A stretch of DNA of 64,000 nt from Peronospora farinosa (taxonomy: Eukaryota > Oomycota > Peronosporomycetes > Peronosporales > Peronosporaceae). The translations under genes and the position numbers were made by a program. The notes beneath the pieces were generated by a model, which was not told the DNA's origin, ran no database searches, and worked only from the letters and a program-made list of their open reading frames with translations. The stretch spans positions 89,200 through 153,199 of the forward strand of contig CANTFK010000949.1 in assembly GCA_947646735.1 (NCBI GenBank). The letters are read 5' to 3'. Of the stretch, positions 42,943 to 54,427 are shown piece by piece; the first letter of the stretch is position 1, and each line of letters begins with the position of its first letter.

Positions 42943-43450
42943 TCAACGCTTAGGCGTTTCAGCACAAACACTGCGGAGGATATCTTCAACAACGCGATTT
43001 ACGCGCTCGGTTTGACCATCGGTCTGCGGATGATCCGCTGTGGACATGTCCAAACGGGTGCCCAGCACCTGGAAGACGGACTTCCAAAATTTACTCGTAA
43101 AACGAGGATCACGATCAGAAATAATTGCCACTGGCAAGCCATGTTGGCGAAACACTCGGTCGATAAACAGCTCCGCTGTACCTTCACCATCGATCGAGTC
43201 TAGCTTAGCCGCTAAGTGAGCCATCTTGCTCAAATGGTCAACAAAGACCACAATACCCGTATTGCCATGCGAATCTTTCGGTAGGCCAAACGCAAAGTCC
43301 ATACTAACGGACTCCCATCACCCAGTCGGAATAGACAAACTAGCCAGCGGCGCTGCCGAATGGGGCGAGGGTTTCACCCGTTGACACGTTTCACACGTAC
43401 GCACATATGTGCTCACCCATTTATATAATTTGGGTCACCAGTAACTTTGG
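42943..43450 (-). pseudogene. A2 pol: integrase
   Basis: The core (42943-43302) is clean: MDFAFGLPKDSHGNTG with the first Asp, AIISDRDPRFTSKFWKS with the second, and PQTDGQTERVNRVVEDIL with the Glu. The zinc-binding part (about 43303-43450) is in another frame with stops (YVRTCETCQRVKPSP-like). DDE transesterase of the element. Confidence 0.85.
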
Positions 43451-43529
43451 CATACTGCCCCATAGGTCTTTTCACGACCCAAATGACCCCCGATGGTGGT
43501 GTCATGTACCTCATAGAGGATACGATACT

Positions 43530-44211
43530 TCAGGTCCTCGTCGTGAGGAACCACAATACGCGGAGGAACCGCCACATCTGTACACTAGTACGACAGCCCT
43601 GTTCGATAGAATATCGATGGAGGCTCGCACGTAATCGTGCCGACAATTTAATGTCCGAGTCTTTAAACTCATCACTGCTAAGAGCATGTAGCAACGCTAT
43701 ACAATGATCATCTTTAGCATACGCCGATCGAATGAGATCGATGATAGAAGACGACAACATCGTAACATGAGCAAGATCATAGTCAAATCTACGTGACAAC
43801 TCATCAGCCAAAGCATTTTGCTTGCTCGGCTTACACTTCACCTCGAAATTATATTCAGCAAAGAATGACAGCCATCTGGCCATTCTCTGCGAGAGATGCG
43901 GCGACTGAGTCGCAGCGCGTAAAAGACGCATTATCGGTATAGATCACAAAAGGCTTTGATCCCAGCAGACGAACTCTGAATTTGACCAGGGCATACTTTA
44001 TCGCAAGTAGCTCTTTGTCGTGAACTGGATAGTTCTTTTCTGCAGCTTTCAGCTGGCGAGATTCAAAAGCGGTCACACGCTTACGGCCTTCATCATCTAT
44101 TTGTAACAGAGCACTCCCAATGGCAAAATCCGACGTGTCACAGACGACGCTAAACGGTCGGTCAGGGTCTGGCAAAGCCAAAATAGGAGCATGAAGAAGG
44201 CTAGCCTTCAC
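43530..44211 (-). pseudogene. A2 pol: RNase H
   Basis: Frame 43855-44211 holds FSVVCDTSDFAIGSALLQ, KNYPVHDKELLAIKYALVKF and FVIYTDNASFTR. Frame 43530-43931 continues with SPHLSQRMARWLSFFAEYNF and NALADELSRRFDYD. A frameshift at about 43920 joins them. The catalytic first Asp and the Glu of KELLA are kept. Confidence 0.88.
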
Positions 44212-44377
44212 CGCTTTAAAAGCATCCTCATGTTCGGCATGCCAACACCATTTTTACATCCTTGTTAAGTAGATTGGATAATGGCCGAGCAATATCAGCG
44301 TAATTATCGCTGTACTTGTGTAAGTAATTGGCAAGGCCAAGACACTTACGCAAGTCCTCCTGAGACTGTGGAACATG

Positions 44378-45142
44378 CTAATCGACTATGACTTTGACCT
44401 TAGCGGGATCCGCTCTGAGGCCTCGCTTCCCAATGAAGCACCCTAGAAAGGGAATCTCTTCAGCCCCAAAGATGCACTTAGATGCATTAGCATATAGCTT
44501 ATCAGTGCGCATGCACTCAAGCACAGCTCGTAAATGAACAATATGGTTCTCAATATCCGACCTTCCATGTTCAGCTCGACTATGGACAACAATGTCATCA
44601 AAGTACGTCTGTGCATAATTTCGATGGGGTCGAAACAATTGCGTCACCAAGCGGTTAAACGTAGCCGGAGAATTCGATAGCCCCTGGGGCATCACCAACC
44701 ACTCCCAGAGCATACCGCTCGGAGTACTAACAGTAGTGAGCGGAATATCGATAGCTCGCATGAGCAATTGGTAATAACCATCGAATAAGTCTAGCGCTCT
44801 GTACATGGTACAACCGACCATATTGTTTTGAAGAACATCCTTTGTTGGTATTGGCGTCTGTGCAGGTATCGTGGCTGCATTGAGCTTATTATAAGCATGA
44901 ACGATACGCCATTGGCCATTCGGTTTCTTAACACAGAAAGCGGGTGTCGAGTGCGGAGATTTGCTCTCACGCACCATGCCCGCTGCGTGCTTTGCACGAA
45001 AGAACTCGTCAATGACGTCACACTGTTTTTTGGGTAAAGGCCACTGCCGTGTTACGCAGTATTTGGTTCCAGGAACCAAGTCAATCTTATGACGTACACC
45101 TCTATCAGGAGGTAGAGCCGACGGTGGATCGTGACACACCAC
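44378..45142 (-). pseudogene. A2 pol: reverse transcriptase, nearly intact
   Basis: An open frame of 254 codons covers all RT blocks: PHSTPAFCVKKPNGQWRIVH, ALDLFDGYYQLLM with the first Asp, PSGMLWEWLVMPQGLSNSP and AQTYFDDIVVHSRAEHG with the YFDD site. It ends in KVKVIVD followed by TAG, where A0 has Trp (KEWPVP), so the stop is a single G-to-A change. After it, HVPQSQEDLRKCLGLANYLH continues in the same frame. Upstream, another TAG at about 45146 sits where Gln or a similar residue is expected (LVKEF-stop-DVV). Confidence 0.9.
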
Positions 45143-45145
45143 GTC

Positions 45146-45532
45146 CTAAAATTCCTTAACTAAAGGATAGTAGGGATCTGAAGGGTTCTTCAGAATAGAT
45201 GCTCCACTACGTGCATTTAGTGATGCCTTTGTATCTTCAAGGACTGTATCATCGATAACCGAGGATGAGTTCAACTCGAGGTTAGGTCGAATGACCACCA
45301 TATCGGATAGATCGCCAGCCTTCAAGGCTTGATGAATATCATCCACAGACATTTCGTCTAGCTCTAAGAGAGCATTTAGTGATGGGAGGGCCTCAAAGTC
45401 AACCTCAACATCATCATCTACATCACCTGTCACTCCGTTGACCAGGGTGTACAACTGGTCACTGACATCACTACGTGATAAAACAGACGTTTTGCGTCTC
45501 GCAGCTGCCATCTGGTGACGCTGCCGTCTCAT
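45146..45532 (-). pseudogene. A2 protease-RT linker
   Basis: A 128-codon frame in phase with the RT, separated from it only by a TAG. It is acidic ([31 protein letters not shown]) and runs into LVKEF just before the RT. There are no domains and no repeat like that in the A1 linker. Confidence 0.7.
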
Positions 45533-45549
45533 TGACGAGACCGTACCTT

Positions 45550-46260
45550 TTAGAGTACTTGGGATACCATCATCCCCAACGTCAACAGATTCTTTGACAT
45601 TAATCTGCTCAATGCGAGAGCCGATGTCAGTATTGACATCCAGTGGGTAGTGACTTCACAAACAAGTTCATCGACCTTCACTTGATCTATACGAGAGCCG
45701 ATGTCATTATCGACATCCAGTGTCTCAATATTACTATGAGTATCACTCAACGGAGCACGTGCCGTTCCACTAGGTGTCACTGAGCTCTGCTCGACACTAT
45801 TATTGTTGACATTGGAGTTTATCAACTCAGATACTCCAATGTCCAGCACACTAATTGACTCAGCTAATGGCTCGCGCCAATAGCACTTCTGATTTCTAGC
45901 GAAGGTGGGTTCATGACTCTCCAAAGCTTCGCTAGGAACATTGCGCGTTGCGCTTAAGGTTTTGGATCTCCAATCGATCCAAGGCTCATGGCGTTTCAGC
46001 CAGGCCATACCGAGAATGAGATCATATCTCGAGTCCAAATCTAGGACAAGACAGCGTTCAACGCTATTGAAGTCTAAGAACTTCACACCTAAGCTCAACG
46101 GAACTTTAGGAACGTTTACACGTACACCTGTTGCAAGGCGCACGGTTATACTATCACCCTCTTGCGCTTCTATCGCCTCAGCATACAGCTGACTCTCTTC
46201 AAGGGAACGACGCCGGAAATAATTACCTGACGCCCCTGAGTCAATTAGAATTGACCATTG
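45550..46260 (-). pseudogene. A2 pol: aspartic protease
   Basis: The minus strand reads ILIDSGASGNYF-type sequence at about 46220-46260 (catalytic Asp), then RLATGVRVNVPKVPLSLG, CLVLDLDSRYDLILGMAW and LKRHEPWIDWRSKTL, the retropepsin flap and C-terminal ILG motif. A frameshift at about 45650 separates it from the linker. Confidence 0.8.
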
Positions 46261-47280
46261 TTATCTCAAACCCTTAACGGTTGCCGACACAACCAACAAG
46301 CCTGGCTTGTAATTCTGTTCCATGGAAGCATCCACAGAACCACGTGGGGCTAAGCCCTGTTTACCTTTACCTTCTAAAGATTCAACAGATCTTAGTTCTT
46401 TCCCAGTAGGGCGCCCCGCGCCAACTGGGAGCTGACGTTTCTCCTGCCGTGCTCGCCTTTTGGTAGGAGTATGGTTTCGGATTTGCCGATTTGGACGTTG
46501 CTTTCGCAACGGACCGCTAGGGCGGAGATGCCTAGTGCTTCCGCACATGTAACATCTACGGATGTTACCTTGCTGCTCAGCAGCTTGAAGCTCAGCTTCT
46601 TCAGCATGGCTGAGGTCCATCGGTTCCGTCCTGTTAGAGGCATTTGAATGATACCATGGCAGACCATAGCGAGCAGATTGAAAGTTGAACTCAGCGTTAG
46701 ACGCTATGCTTACTGCCTCTTTGAAAGTCGAAGGCTGGACACGAAAAACTTCTGTCCTGGCGACCCCAGTACGAAGTCCTTCCATAAAATGGTTAATCGG
46801 ACTTCCTCTGCCAGAGGGTCCTGCTGCATAGCAGCAATGAGAGTTCTCAACTCTTGGACGTAGTCCGACAATTCTTCCTTACCCTGTCGGGTAGCTAAGA
46901 AGCGTGAGCGCACACGATAAGCCTGATTAGTCGGTGCAAACACGCAAGTTAATTGCTCTTTAGGCATTTCCCATGTGGGAAATGCGGCATTTAACAGAGA
47001 CATCGCTCGTTAGAGCCCACTATCTAGCTCTTCCACCAAGCTTAGAAATGGCCAAGCCAACTCGTTGCTTATCTGACACAAGCATGGCGGCATCTATTGC
47101 CATTTCAACTTCTCGGATCCAGAGGAGAAGATTTTCTCCCTCCTTCCCCTCAAAGGTCTTTCCCGTTAAAAACAAGTGGGCGAGCCTTTGGCTCTGCATC
47201 GGGCACAGGTACCGGGATGTACTATGTAGGCGCAGCTGACGCTGCCTGGTCATGGACCTGCCCGAGTAGCGTTGCCTCAT
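46261..47280 (-). pseudogene. A2 gag (three frames)
   Basis: Three overlapping frames: 47020-47280 ([20 protein letters not shown]), 46710-47003 (FLATRQGKEELSDYVQELRT) and 46261-46785 (STFKEAVSIASNAEFNFQSA, TEPMDLSHAE). A zinc knuckle start, RRCYMCGSTRHLR, has lost its third and fourth ligands. The end of this gag (KRQLPVGAGRPTGKELRS, GKGKQGLAPRGSVD) is nearly the same as the foreign piece found inside A3 at 58268-58432. Confidence 0.8.
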
Positions 47281-47465
47281 AACGCATTAAGGCCTCAAGG
47301 CGAGCATTTAAAACCTCCGGGGCCTTGGGCCCAAAGGGCCTCGATTTGATCGGGCCCGAAGAACGCCGATAATTTAGCTTGTGCGAGTCGTTGCGCCTCA
47401 GAGAGGTGATTTTGATTCTTCCATCCTCACAGAGAGTCAGTCTGTATAGACTCAGGTGTAGGATT
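47281..47465 (-). other. A2 leader and gag N-terminal remnant
   Basis: The region lies between the primer-binding site and the recognisable gag. The minus strand reads [15 protein letters not shown] sequence near 47280-47310 that leads into gag. The rest is untranslated leader. Confidence 0.4.
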
Positions 47466-47482
47466 GACTACTAAGGCTACCA
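47466..47482 (-). other. Primer-binding site of A2
   Basis: The minus strand reads TGGTAGCCTTAGTAGTC, 2 bp inside the LTR. It is close to, but distinct from, the A1 and A3 sites (TGGTAGCACTTYGTA...), in line with a related tRNA primer. Confidence 0.7.
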
Positions 47483-47484
47483 AG

Positions 47485-48122
47485 TGTAGCGGAGCTGCAC
47501 AGCTCTTTAGCCAGAGGAAGACTTTCGGCTGAAAGCCTCTTAGTTCTAGAGAACTAAATAGAGTTGAAGGCTAAAAGCCACTTAGTTCTAAGGAACTAAT
47601 TAAAGGACTTAAAGTCACCCTGTTCTAAGGAACAAGAAAGAGACTTTTAGTCAGCAAGCAATAAGCTTAAGGTTCAGAGAACCAACGCACAGAGTGCAAG
47701 AGAAGCTAGAAGCTTAAAGGTTCCGAGAACCAACGCACGAAGTGCACCAGAGAACAAGTCAGAACGACTTGCGATCTTAAACTCAAAAGGAGAACTGAAA
47801 TTATTCGTGCATTAAGATTATATGAATAGTCCTACTCTAAATACCCTACACTAGATTAATTACTATAATAGTAATTATTACATACAGACTTTGCTATTGG
47901 ACGACGTATCGTCTAAACATCTGTGTATGATGTACTTAGTACAGCGTTATCGAATATCGAATCCTAATCGATAACATACGGTATCACCGAATACTGTATC
48001 TTTAACGCTTATACTTAATACCTCTCTAAAGAGAAGTATCAAATGCATTATATGCAATAAAAGAAAAACTTCAACCGTAAATTCTCGGAAAGACGCTACA
48101 ACCGTCGTGTAACCCCGTTACA
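47485..48122 (-). repeat. 5' LTR of A2 (638 bp)
   Basis: On the plus strand it runs from TGTAGCGGAG to ACCCCGTTACA. It pairs with 40377-41015. Its outer edge at 48122 touches family-B protease sequence directly. Confidence 0.9.
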
Positions 48123-48370
48123 TAGGATGTGTCATTGACGAGAGCCAAAGGCAAGAATGTCTGGAAATTGGTGAGAATACCTATATGACCGAGGGACGAA
48201 CCAAGATCAAGATTACACGGAATGGATCACTGATGTATCATTTTGATGCCTGGGTAGGCGATCAAGTTGGTAAAAAAGCGATCTTGGGTATGGATTTTAT
48301 GGTCTCAGCTGGGATTCGCTTGGATCTGGCATATGAAACACTTTGTCTGCCGGATGAGGTTAGAATTTAA
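48123..48370 (+). pseudogene. B1 pol: aspartic protease fragment
   Basis: The plus strand reads ESQRQECLEIGENTYMTEGR, then LMYHFDAWVGDQVGKKAILG and MDFMVSAGIRLDLAYETLCL. This is the C-terminal half of a retropepsin of a second oomycete gypsy family (family B), with the ILGMDFM motif. The N-terminal half with the catalytic Asp is cut off by the A2 LTR at 48122. Confidence 0.8.
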
Positions 48371-49216
48371 TTGGCTGGACGAAGACCTCCATACTAATCG
48401 AACAGACAGCCGATCACGATCAACGATCAGTATGCGGTGATCCCAGTAGGCGGATCGACGGAAATACGAATCGGACTGATGCACCGAAATCTAAGCTTTG
48501 GGTGAGACGAGACCAAAAATGGATACCAACAGTCACAACAGGACCGGGGAAGACTAAATATCTGTAGTTAACTAATCTTAGTAATCGAGAAGTGATTGTG
48601 AATCACGGAGCTCCGATAGGTTGGTGGATGGCTGCGGATATGATACCTCGATCACCTGGATATGTCTCGGTGGGGTCGCGTCGATATAATGAGTGGCAAA
48701 CTCTGGCCTATGAAGCAACTACAGATCGGAAGGAAGAATTCGCTGATGAGCCAACAGGGCCACTAGTTGATCAACCGTCGTATCTACTACCAACCAAGAT
48801 TTTGATGCGTCCAAGGAAGGGAGAGAACGAGAAGATTGCGAAAGTGTAAAAAATTGCATCGCAATCGGATAAAGGCACGATCAACGTGGGAGTGAATCAA
48901 GATGGTACAGAAGATCAATGTTATCGTGACATTGAAGATCATCAGTCAAGACGATCAAAATTTGCGATCATTATGCTGAAAGAAATCGACAAGGTGGATA
49001 GTGTACAAGATCGATCAGGTGAAACAATCGGTGATATGACGAGGACAAAACTCGATATTAGCGATCAATACATAAAAGACCAAGATCAAGAACAGTATAC
49101 ATGTGTGATAGATGCGACCAGAGAAGTGGGAGAAGTTGATCGGATACCAAGTCGATCAGATGAAGCAATTGAAGATCTGACAAAGATCGGAGTCGACGAT
49201 AACGATCAAGGACAGT
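48371..49216 (+). pseudogene. B1 protease-RT linker
   Basis: Frames 48592-48849 (SPGYVSVGSRRYNEWQTLAY and then PTKILMRPRKG) and 48886-49248 belong to the family-B linker, where a 'G.R.Y.EWQ.L.YE' block normally follows the protease. Acidic, Asp/Gln-rich sequence follows (for example DRSGETIGDMTR). It is remarkably rich in GATC (about 23 sites in 48361-49246 by eye). Confidence 0.6.
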
Positions 49217-49229
49217 TGTGGTGGAGTGG
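49217..49229 (+). other. Family-B polypurine-like tract before the LTR
   Basis: TGTGGTGGAGTGG lies 16 bp before the LTR start. The same motif precedes the B3 LTR (62497-62510 on the minus strand) and a worn form precedes the LTR at 13320. This suggests that the true 3' end of an element is here, not the middle of pol. Confidence 0.55.
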
Positions 49230-49245
49230 CGATCACAAATTATTT

Positions 49246-50226
49246 TGATGTGATCCCGACTCTCCACTGTCGCCCATACGACCGAATAACGGAGGGGGTA
49301 CCCCGTCTCCGTGTATAGCATTTCCTTCCTCACCTTGTGTACCCGTCGGTAGGGCGGGCTGCACTCTTCTCGGTAGACTTATGTCGATGCTGAACTTGAC
49401 CAGGGTTGGGGATTGGTCGGGGGGTCGATCACGTGGAAAATCCTCACGCGATCGAAAGTTGTATGGGGGGTGCTCTATGAGTCACCCTGGTCTGCCTTGA
49501 GACCGCCTTATCCAAATTTAGATACTTGATCCACTTGATTTCACTTGATCTTCTGACCACTAGAGCCGTCTCGATCTTGTGCCTTGTCCTTTACGTTGTA
49601 TACTGCGTCCGATCGCAGGGGGCTTTTGCTTGGGTTGAGAGTTCTTGTAATCCCTGGCCAAACAATCCAGGATATCACTTGTCGTAGCGTAGCAGAAGCT
49701 CTTGATCGTCGGGGGGCCAAAAATATCCGCCCGGAAGAGAAGTCTGCGTGCGTGCTTAGAAGTAAAAGAAACTCTGTTTAATGGTAACCAATGAAATACC
49801 AAATCCTACGATTATGCCTATCTGTATGACAGTACCTACTGCCGCGTGTCGTCTCTTTCAGGAAAATCAGACCTCGGTATGTGGTCCACTTCGGATACCA
49901 TCGCGATCTTGATGCGTCGATCGAGGTTACGATCGATCTGTAACCGGCTACATCTCGCGATCGGCTTTCTGGATCGACGTTACGATCATCGATCACACTT
50001 GTTGATCACTATCGACGATTGCGATCGAGCGATATCCCACCCTGATCGTCATCACAGCCGCGTAATCCTCGGCCAACCGTGGCCATCACATGATCGATCC
50101 AGATAAGCTGTCATTCCAATACAATAGCCAAGTATAAACTATGCGATCATTCATCGATAGATCTTGATCGCTCCCATACAATAGCCAAGTATAGTCCATA
50201 GAATATGACTTCCGCCGTGTAAGTGG
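49246..50226 (+). repeat. Family-B LTR (about 980 bp) lying between protease and RT
   Basis: It starts TGATGTGATCCCGACTCTCC. It is collinear with the reverse complement of 57030-57944, including GATCGTCGGGGGGCCAAAAA and AGAAGTCTGCGTGCGTGCTT, down to CCAAGTATA and the shared GTGGTCCACA that probably begins the primer-binding site. About 60 bp after it (50227-50290, with CGACTTCACCACA) match the leader of B2. The last 400 bp are extremely GATC-rich (20 sites in 49861-50300). Confidence 0.75.
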
Positions 50227-50303
50227 TCCACATTATGATCACTTTCGATATTGGTGATCAAAAAATTTCTTGATCGACTTCACCACACAGTCCGATCCAG
50301 TAA

Positions 50304-51522
50304 AAAATAAGTCCACTGCGATCGCAACCGAAGATGTTCCAGCAGAAGAACCATCATCTGAAGATGCAGTATATTCTCACGAGAGTGGCGACCTGTTTGA
50401 CGAAGATGTCGATCAGCATATGGCGGTGTTGCCAGAAAATGTGATGTCTGCGGTAGAAGTATCGATCGACGATATTCAAGTTGGCGACCCTGGAATACCA
50501 TTAACAGAAGATCAGGAAAAGCTACGACAATTAATTTGGGAAGAATCGCCACTTACTTATAGGGAAAGGTAATGCCCTACCTCCCGCAGCACGTGGAGCA
50601 GTTTGTGACATTGATGTTGGAGGAGCTAACCCGATCGCACAGAGAGTGCGACCTGTGGCACCTAAATTTCGGGAGAAAATTAGCTGATTTGATTAAGGGA
50701 TTATTGTCTGCCAAGATCATTAGGCCATCTACGTCGCCGTGGGCTTCACCAATTGTAGTGATTATCAAGAAAAATGGCGAAGACATTCGAATATGTATCG
50801 ATTATCGTATGGCGAACCAATTGACCCGATTGATGGTCAACCCTATGCCGCTAAACAGTGAGTTACTGCAAGACATGGATAAAGCGATGTGGTATTGTTT
50901 TCTTTAATATGGCGAGTGGATGTTGGGTGGTTGAAATGAAGGAAAGGGCAAACGAAATTTCTGCATTTATTACACCGTCTGGATTATTTTATGAATGGTT
51001 GCGTATGCCTTTTGGCTTAAAGGATGCTCCTCAGATTTACCAACGATTAATTGACAATGCCCTGTATGGATTTCTGAAAATCGGTACAAGCTCTGATCCC
51101 GTCACTATTGAATCATCAGAAATGATTGACGTGTTTACCGATGGTGAATTGAATATGGATCTTAGACCGTCATTGTTATGTCGGCGCTTATATATCAATG
51201 ATATATTGATACCCGCCACATCTTGAACCTCCTTGTACGAAAAGGTGGAACGATTGTTAAGACGTATGATAAGTGGAATTTGTCGATTAGTGTGGCCAAC
51301 AATTTTTGGGGACGTTGGAAAGTGAATTTTTTGGGTCATCAGGTTTCATTTGCGGGATTGGAAGCCCACCCCAAGGATTTGGGATCACTTGTGAAAATAC
51401 TGTTCCCTCAAACGCTGGGGAGTCTGAATTATTACAGTCGGTTCATTGAAGACTTTGCAATATATGCATCTGTGCTCTACGAGTTACGGGAGGCTGATTT
51501 TCATAAAATTTCGCCGCGCTAG
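50304..51522 (+). pseudogene. B1 pol: reverse transcriptase
   Basis: A linker end (SEDAVYSHESGDLFDEDVDQ, VGDPGIPLTEDQEKLRQLIW) leads into RT: LPQHVEQFV is a frameshifted form of the usual NALPPAARG block, then KLADLIKGLLSAKIIRPSTS and PWASPIVVIIKKNGEDIRIC follow, with IDYRMANQLTRLM. The first catalytic region reads FLNMASGCWVVEM with Asn for Asp. FGLKDAPQIYQRLIDNALYG comes next, then RRLYINDILIPATS, where the catalytic YIDD is YIND. Both catalytic sites are thus damaged. LGSLNYYSRFIEDFAIYASV ends the domain. There are frameshifts at about 50575, 50890 and 51225. Confidence 0.88.
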
Positions 51523-51559
51523 TGACATTTAGACGTCTATAGCCGATGCCGGACCAGAG

Positions 51560-52640
51560 TGCGATTGCAATTCCTCCAGAAATGGCTACAAGATTGATCC
51601 CTCCGGAGATGGATACAAAATCGTTCAGGAATTAATTACTGGGGAAGGTCACGATACCGAAGAAAAAAGTCGTTGGAAAAAGGTCACCATTGCATTTACT
51701 CTGTTAAAGGCTAAAATAGCTGCAACACCAATCCTGAAGCATTTTGATCCGGATCGATCTCCCGTAATTGTGGTGTACGCCAGCAAGTGGGCGATATCGG
51801 CCGCGTTACAGCAAGAGCATGATGGAGTGTTTTGGCCGGTTCACTTTCAACAGTCGGACGTTGAAGCCTAATGAGCTTTAATTACGGGATGGTTGAAAAA
51901 GAGGTTTTATCCCTCCTCCGGATTCTGAAAATCTGTTATTCTATGTTGGTATCACGTGCGATTGTAGTACTTACGAGATATTCCACTCTGGCTTGGTTGT
52001 TGCAGTCTTCGGGTGTCAACGGGAGAATAGGCAGATGGGCTGCATTACTTTCGAATTGGACATTGGAGATCCGCCAAAGTGAGAAGGGCGAGGATGAGAT
52101 ATTGAGTACACTGGCCGCGAGTATAACTCCCCGTGAGGAAGTGGATGAAGTGTTGATCCCGATCGCTCCAAGGAAACAGCCCAGGCAAACAATGAGGATG
52201 CCGCCACCCATAGTGGAAATAGGAGAAAGCCTCCTGAGAGCCAGTTTCGATGGATCGTTTGGGGTAAAGAGGAAGGGCGGATCATACAGTGCGATCATAT
52301 TAAAATTACCAATATGGACGATCGTAACTGCCGCCTCTGAATTTACGACTAATCTGACGGTGAACGAAGCAGAATATCGAGGAATTCTCCTCAGTTTCTA
52401 TTTGCTAGCTGATCAGAACAGGGAACGTGTAATTATCTGCGATGATTCAAATTTGGTGATCAGGCAAATGCGTGGCGAGATCGACTGCAAAGCACCCGAT
52501 CTCTAATTGCTGCGTCGTCAAGCTGTGGAAAACTCCGATCGTGGCCAAGTCACGATTTCCTTTATATGAAGAGAGAATATAATCAGAGTGCTGATCGGCT
52601 AGCAAGCGAAGCTCTTCAGCGAGAGTAAGGTACCTCCGTC
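51560..52640 (+). pseudogene. B1 pol: two RNase H domains in series
   Basis: The first is the gypsy RNase H: KHFDPDRSPVIVVYASKWAI and FNYGMVEKEVLSLLRILKIC, then LTRYSTLAWLLQSSGVNGRI. The second starts within the open frame 51871-52506: LLRASFDGSFGVKRKGGSYS with an Asp, NEAEYRGILLSFYLLA with a Glu, and VIICDDSNLVIRQMRGEIDC with a third Asp. Those are the D-E-D residues of an additional RNase H fold. Such an extra RNase H has been described in plant and oomycete gypsy elements. The frame ends at 52506 with a stop (APDL), where the family normally continues. Confidence 0.82.
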
Positions 52641-54060
52641 GTTTCTGATAGATATCTCCAAAATCTGATCACTTTCAATCGATTGGGCGATTTGTTGATA
52701 CCGAGTCAAATTGATCAAGTAGTCAGAGTAAGTGCGATCACTCGATCGGCCGTAAGAAGACGCTGTCAACCAGAAGTATTACAGGAGGAGATCGTACAGC
52801 AAATGCGGGTCGATCGAAAAAAGCAAGCAAAGGATGAAGAGAATTGAATAGCCAAATTGAAGACATATCTGATCGAGCCGTTTCCAGGCTAAAAATCAGA
52901 AGAAGCGAAGGCCTGCACGCTAATCGCATCCGATTACGAAGTGAATTAAAGTGGCTTACTACTTTTTTGCCCTGGATCGGTTGCGAGATCCGAAAGTCGT
53001 TCAGTGTTGGCTCGATTGGTGATACCAGAGCTATTGCAGTCAGACTTTCTACATCATTACAATACGGGTGGTCAACAAGGAATCGGGCGAACTTACCAAT
53101 GAATCAGGATGAATTTTTATTGGCGTGGATTGTACTGGAGTGTGCAACGCTATGTAGGAGAATGTGTGGATTGTGAAACGGGCAAAGGGAGACCATCTGA
53201 TCACGGAGGATCACCAGGAAATTTGCAGGCAACCTATCATTTTCAAATGTTGGCTATGGATCATATCCCGTCGTTGCCGCGATCATATATAGGAAACACC
53301 GTACTGTTATTATAAATTGATTTGTTCTCCTGTTATGTGATCGCGAAGGCTAGTTCATTTAGAAATGCACATCCATTGCCGAGAATTGCGAAGAATGCGC
53401 ATTCCGACGATTTTGTGCAAGTGAATCAATACGCCACGATAAAGAGCCAGAATTTATGTTTGATTTCTTCCGAGCTCTTAATAAAATCGCAGGAAAAGAA
53501 CCGCGGGCCACTAGGGCATACAAGCCGCAAGCCAATGGCACAGTCAAGCGAATGATTTAAACTTTTAAAAAGAGCAATCAAGATATATGTGAAGGATGAG
53601 AATTAAAAGGATTGGGACGAATATGCATAGCGATTGACTTAGAAAATTAACACCGCGCAAGATCGTGTCCGTGGGGATACACATTTCTATCTGATTCACG
53701 GTTGGGACCCACGATCAACTTTGGAGGTTACCCTGCCATTAGGAAGCACAAAGCCACGGGATCGAGATCCACGGCGATGGCGATATGGCATACAACGCCA
53801 ATATCAAAAAGTACGATCGGTGGTGAATGATCGACTAAAACTTTCGATTCAAGATCGAGCCTATCGCCATATGCAGATCACGATCGATTGGAAATAAGCT
53901 ACGAATCGCAGGTATGGCTCTATCTAGATCGGGCCAAGGATGAATACGCTCGGAAGCTGGATCACGTGTGGCATGGACCGTTTCGTGTAGAAGAACTATG
54001 CGGTGATCACGCCATGCCATTGCAAATCGCATGTGCACCGTAAAGGCGGTTATCATTAGT
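52640..54060 (+). pseudogene. B1 pol: integrase
   Basis: Scattered frames read the zinc region (53109-53315: YWSVQRYVGECVDCETGKGR, then FQMLAMDHIPSLPRSYIGNT with the first core Asp). VIAKASSFRNA follows, then KPMAQSSE-type residues of the third catalytic block near 53530, and HFYLIHGWDPRSTLEVTL-type sequence at about 53690-53740. The C-terminal part reads VWLYLDRAKDEYARKLDHVW at about 53910-53970. A segment around the second catalytic Asp appears to be deleted. Confidence 0.75.
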
Positions 54061-54427
54061 CCAAGTGTCTAATTCGAAATCGGTAATAGTGTTATCGGAA
54101 CGGCCTTCGTATCGTCTGATTGTGGACGAGGCAAATCGAATTGATTCAGATGAAGCATTGTTGCCAGAAGATAGCTGAGAAGGTGATCTGGAGGAAGGTG
54201 AATTCGAAGTGGAAAGGATTGCAGATGTACGATCTGGCCGTAACACACGTTATGGTCGGGTGCACTGTCAATTTTTGGTGTATTGGAAAGGCTATGACGA
54301 TCCGTCTTTATTAGACGAGGCCGATTTAAATTGCGGTGCTTTGCTGGAAGAGATCGATCGCAATCGAGCAAGTGTGAATTGTTTCGAAGTGATGCAATCA
54401 CACGAAGAGGAACGTCGTGACTTATAG
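54060..54427 (+). pseudogene. B1 pol: chromodomain
   Basis: The plus strand reads IADVRSGRNTRYGRVHCQFL, then VYWKGYDDPSLLDEADLNCG and FEVMQSHEEERRDL. This is a chromodomain with the aromatic pair (Y/W) and acidic end typical of chromoviral integrases. The B3 copy on the minus strand (63245-63448) reads the same with VQWKGYSDPSWVDEVDLNCG. Confidence 0.88.
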
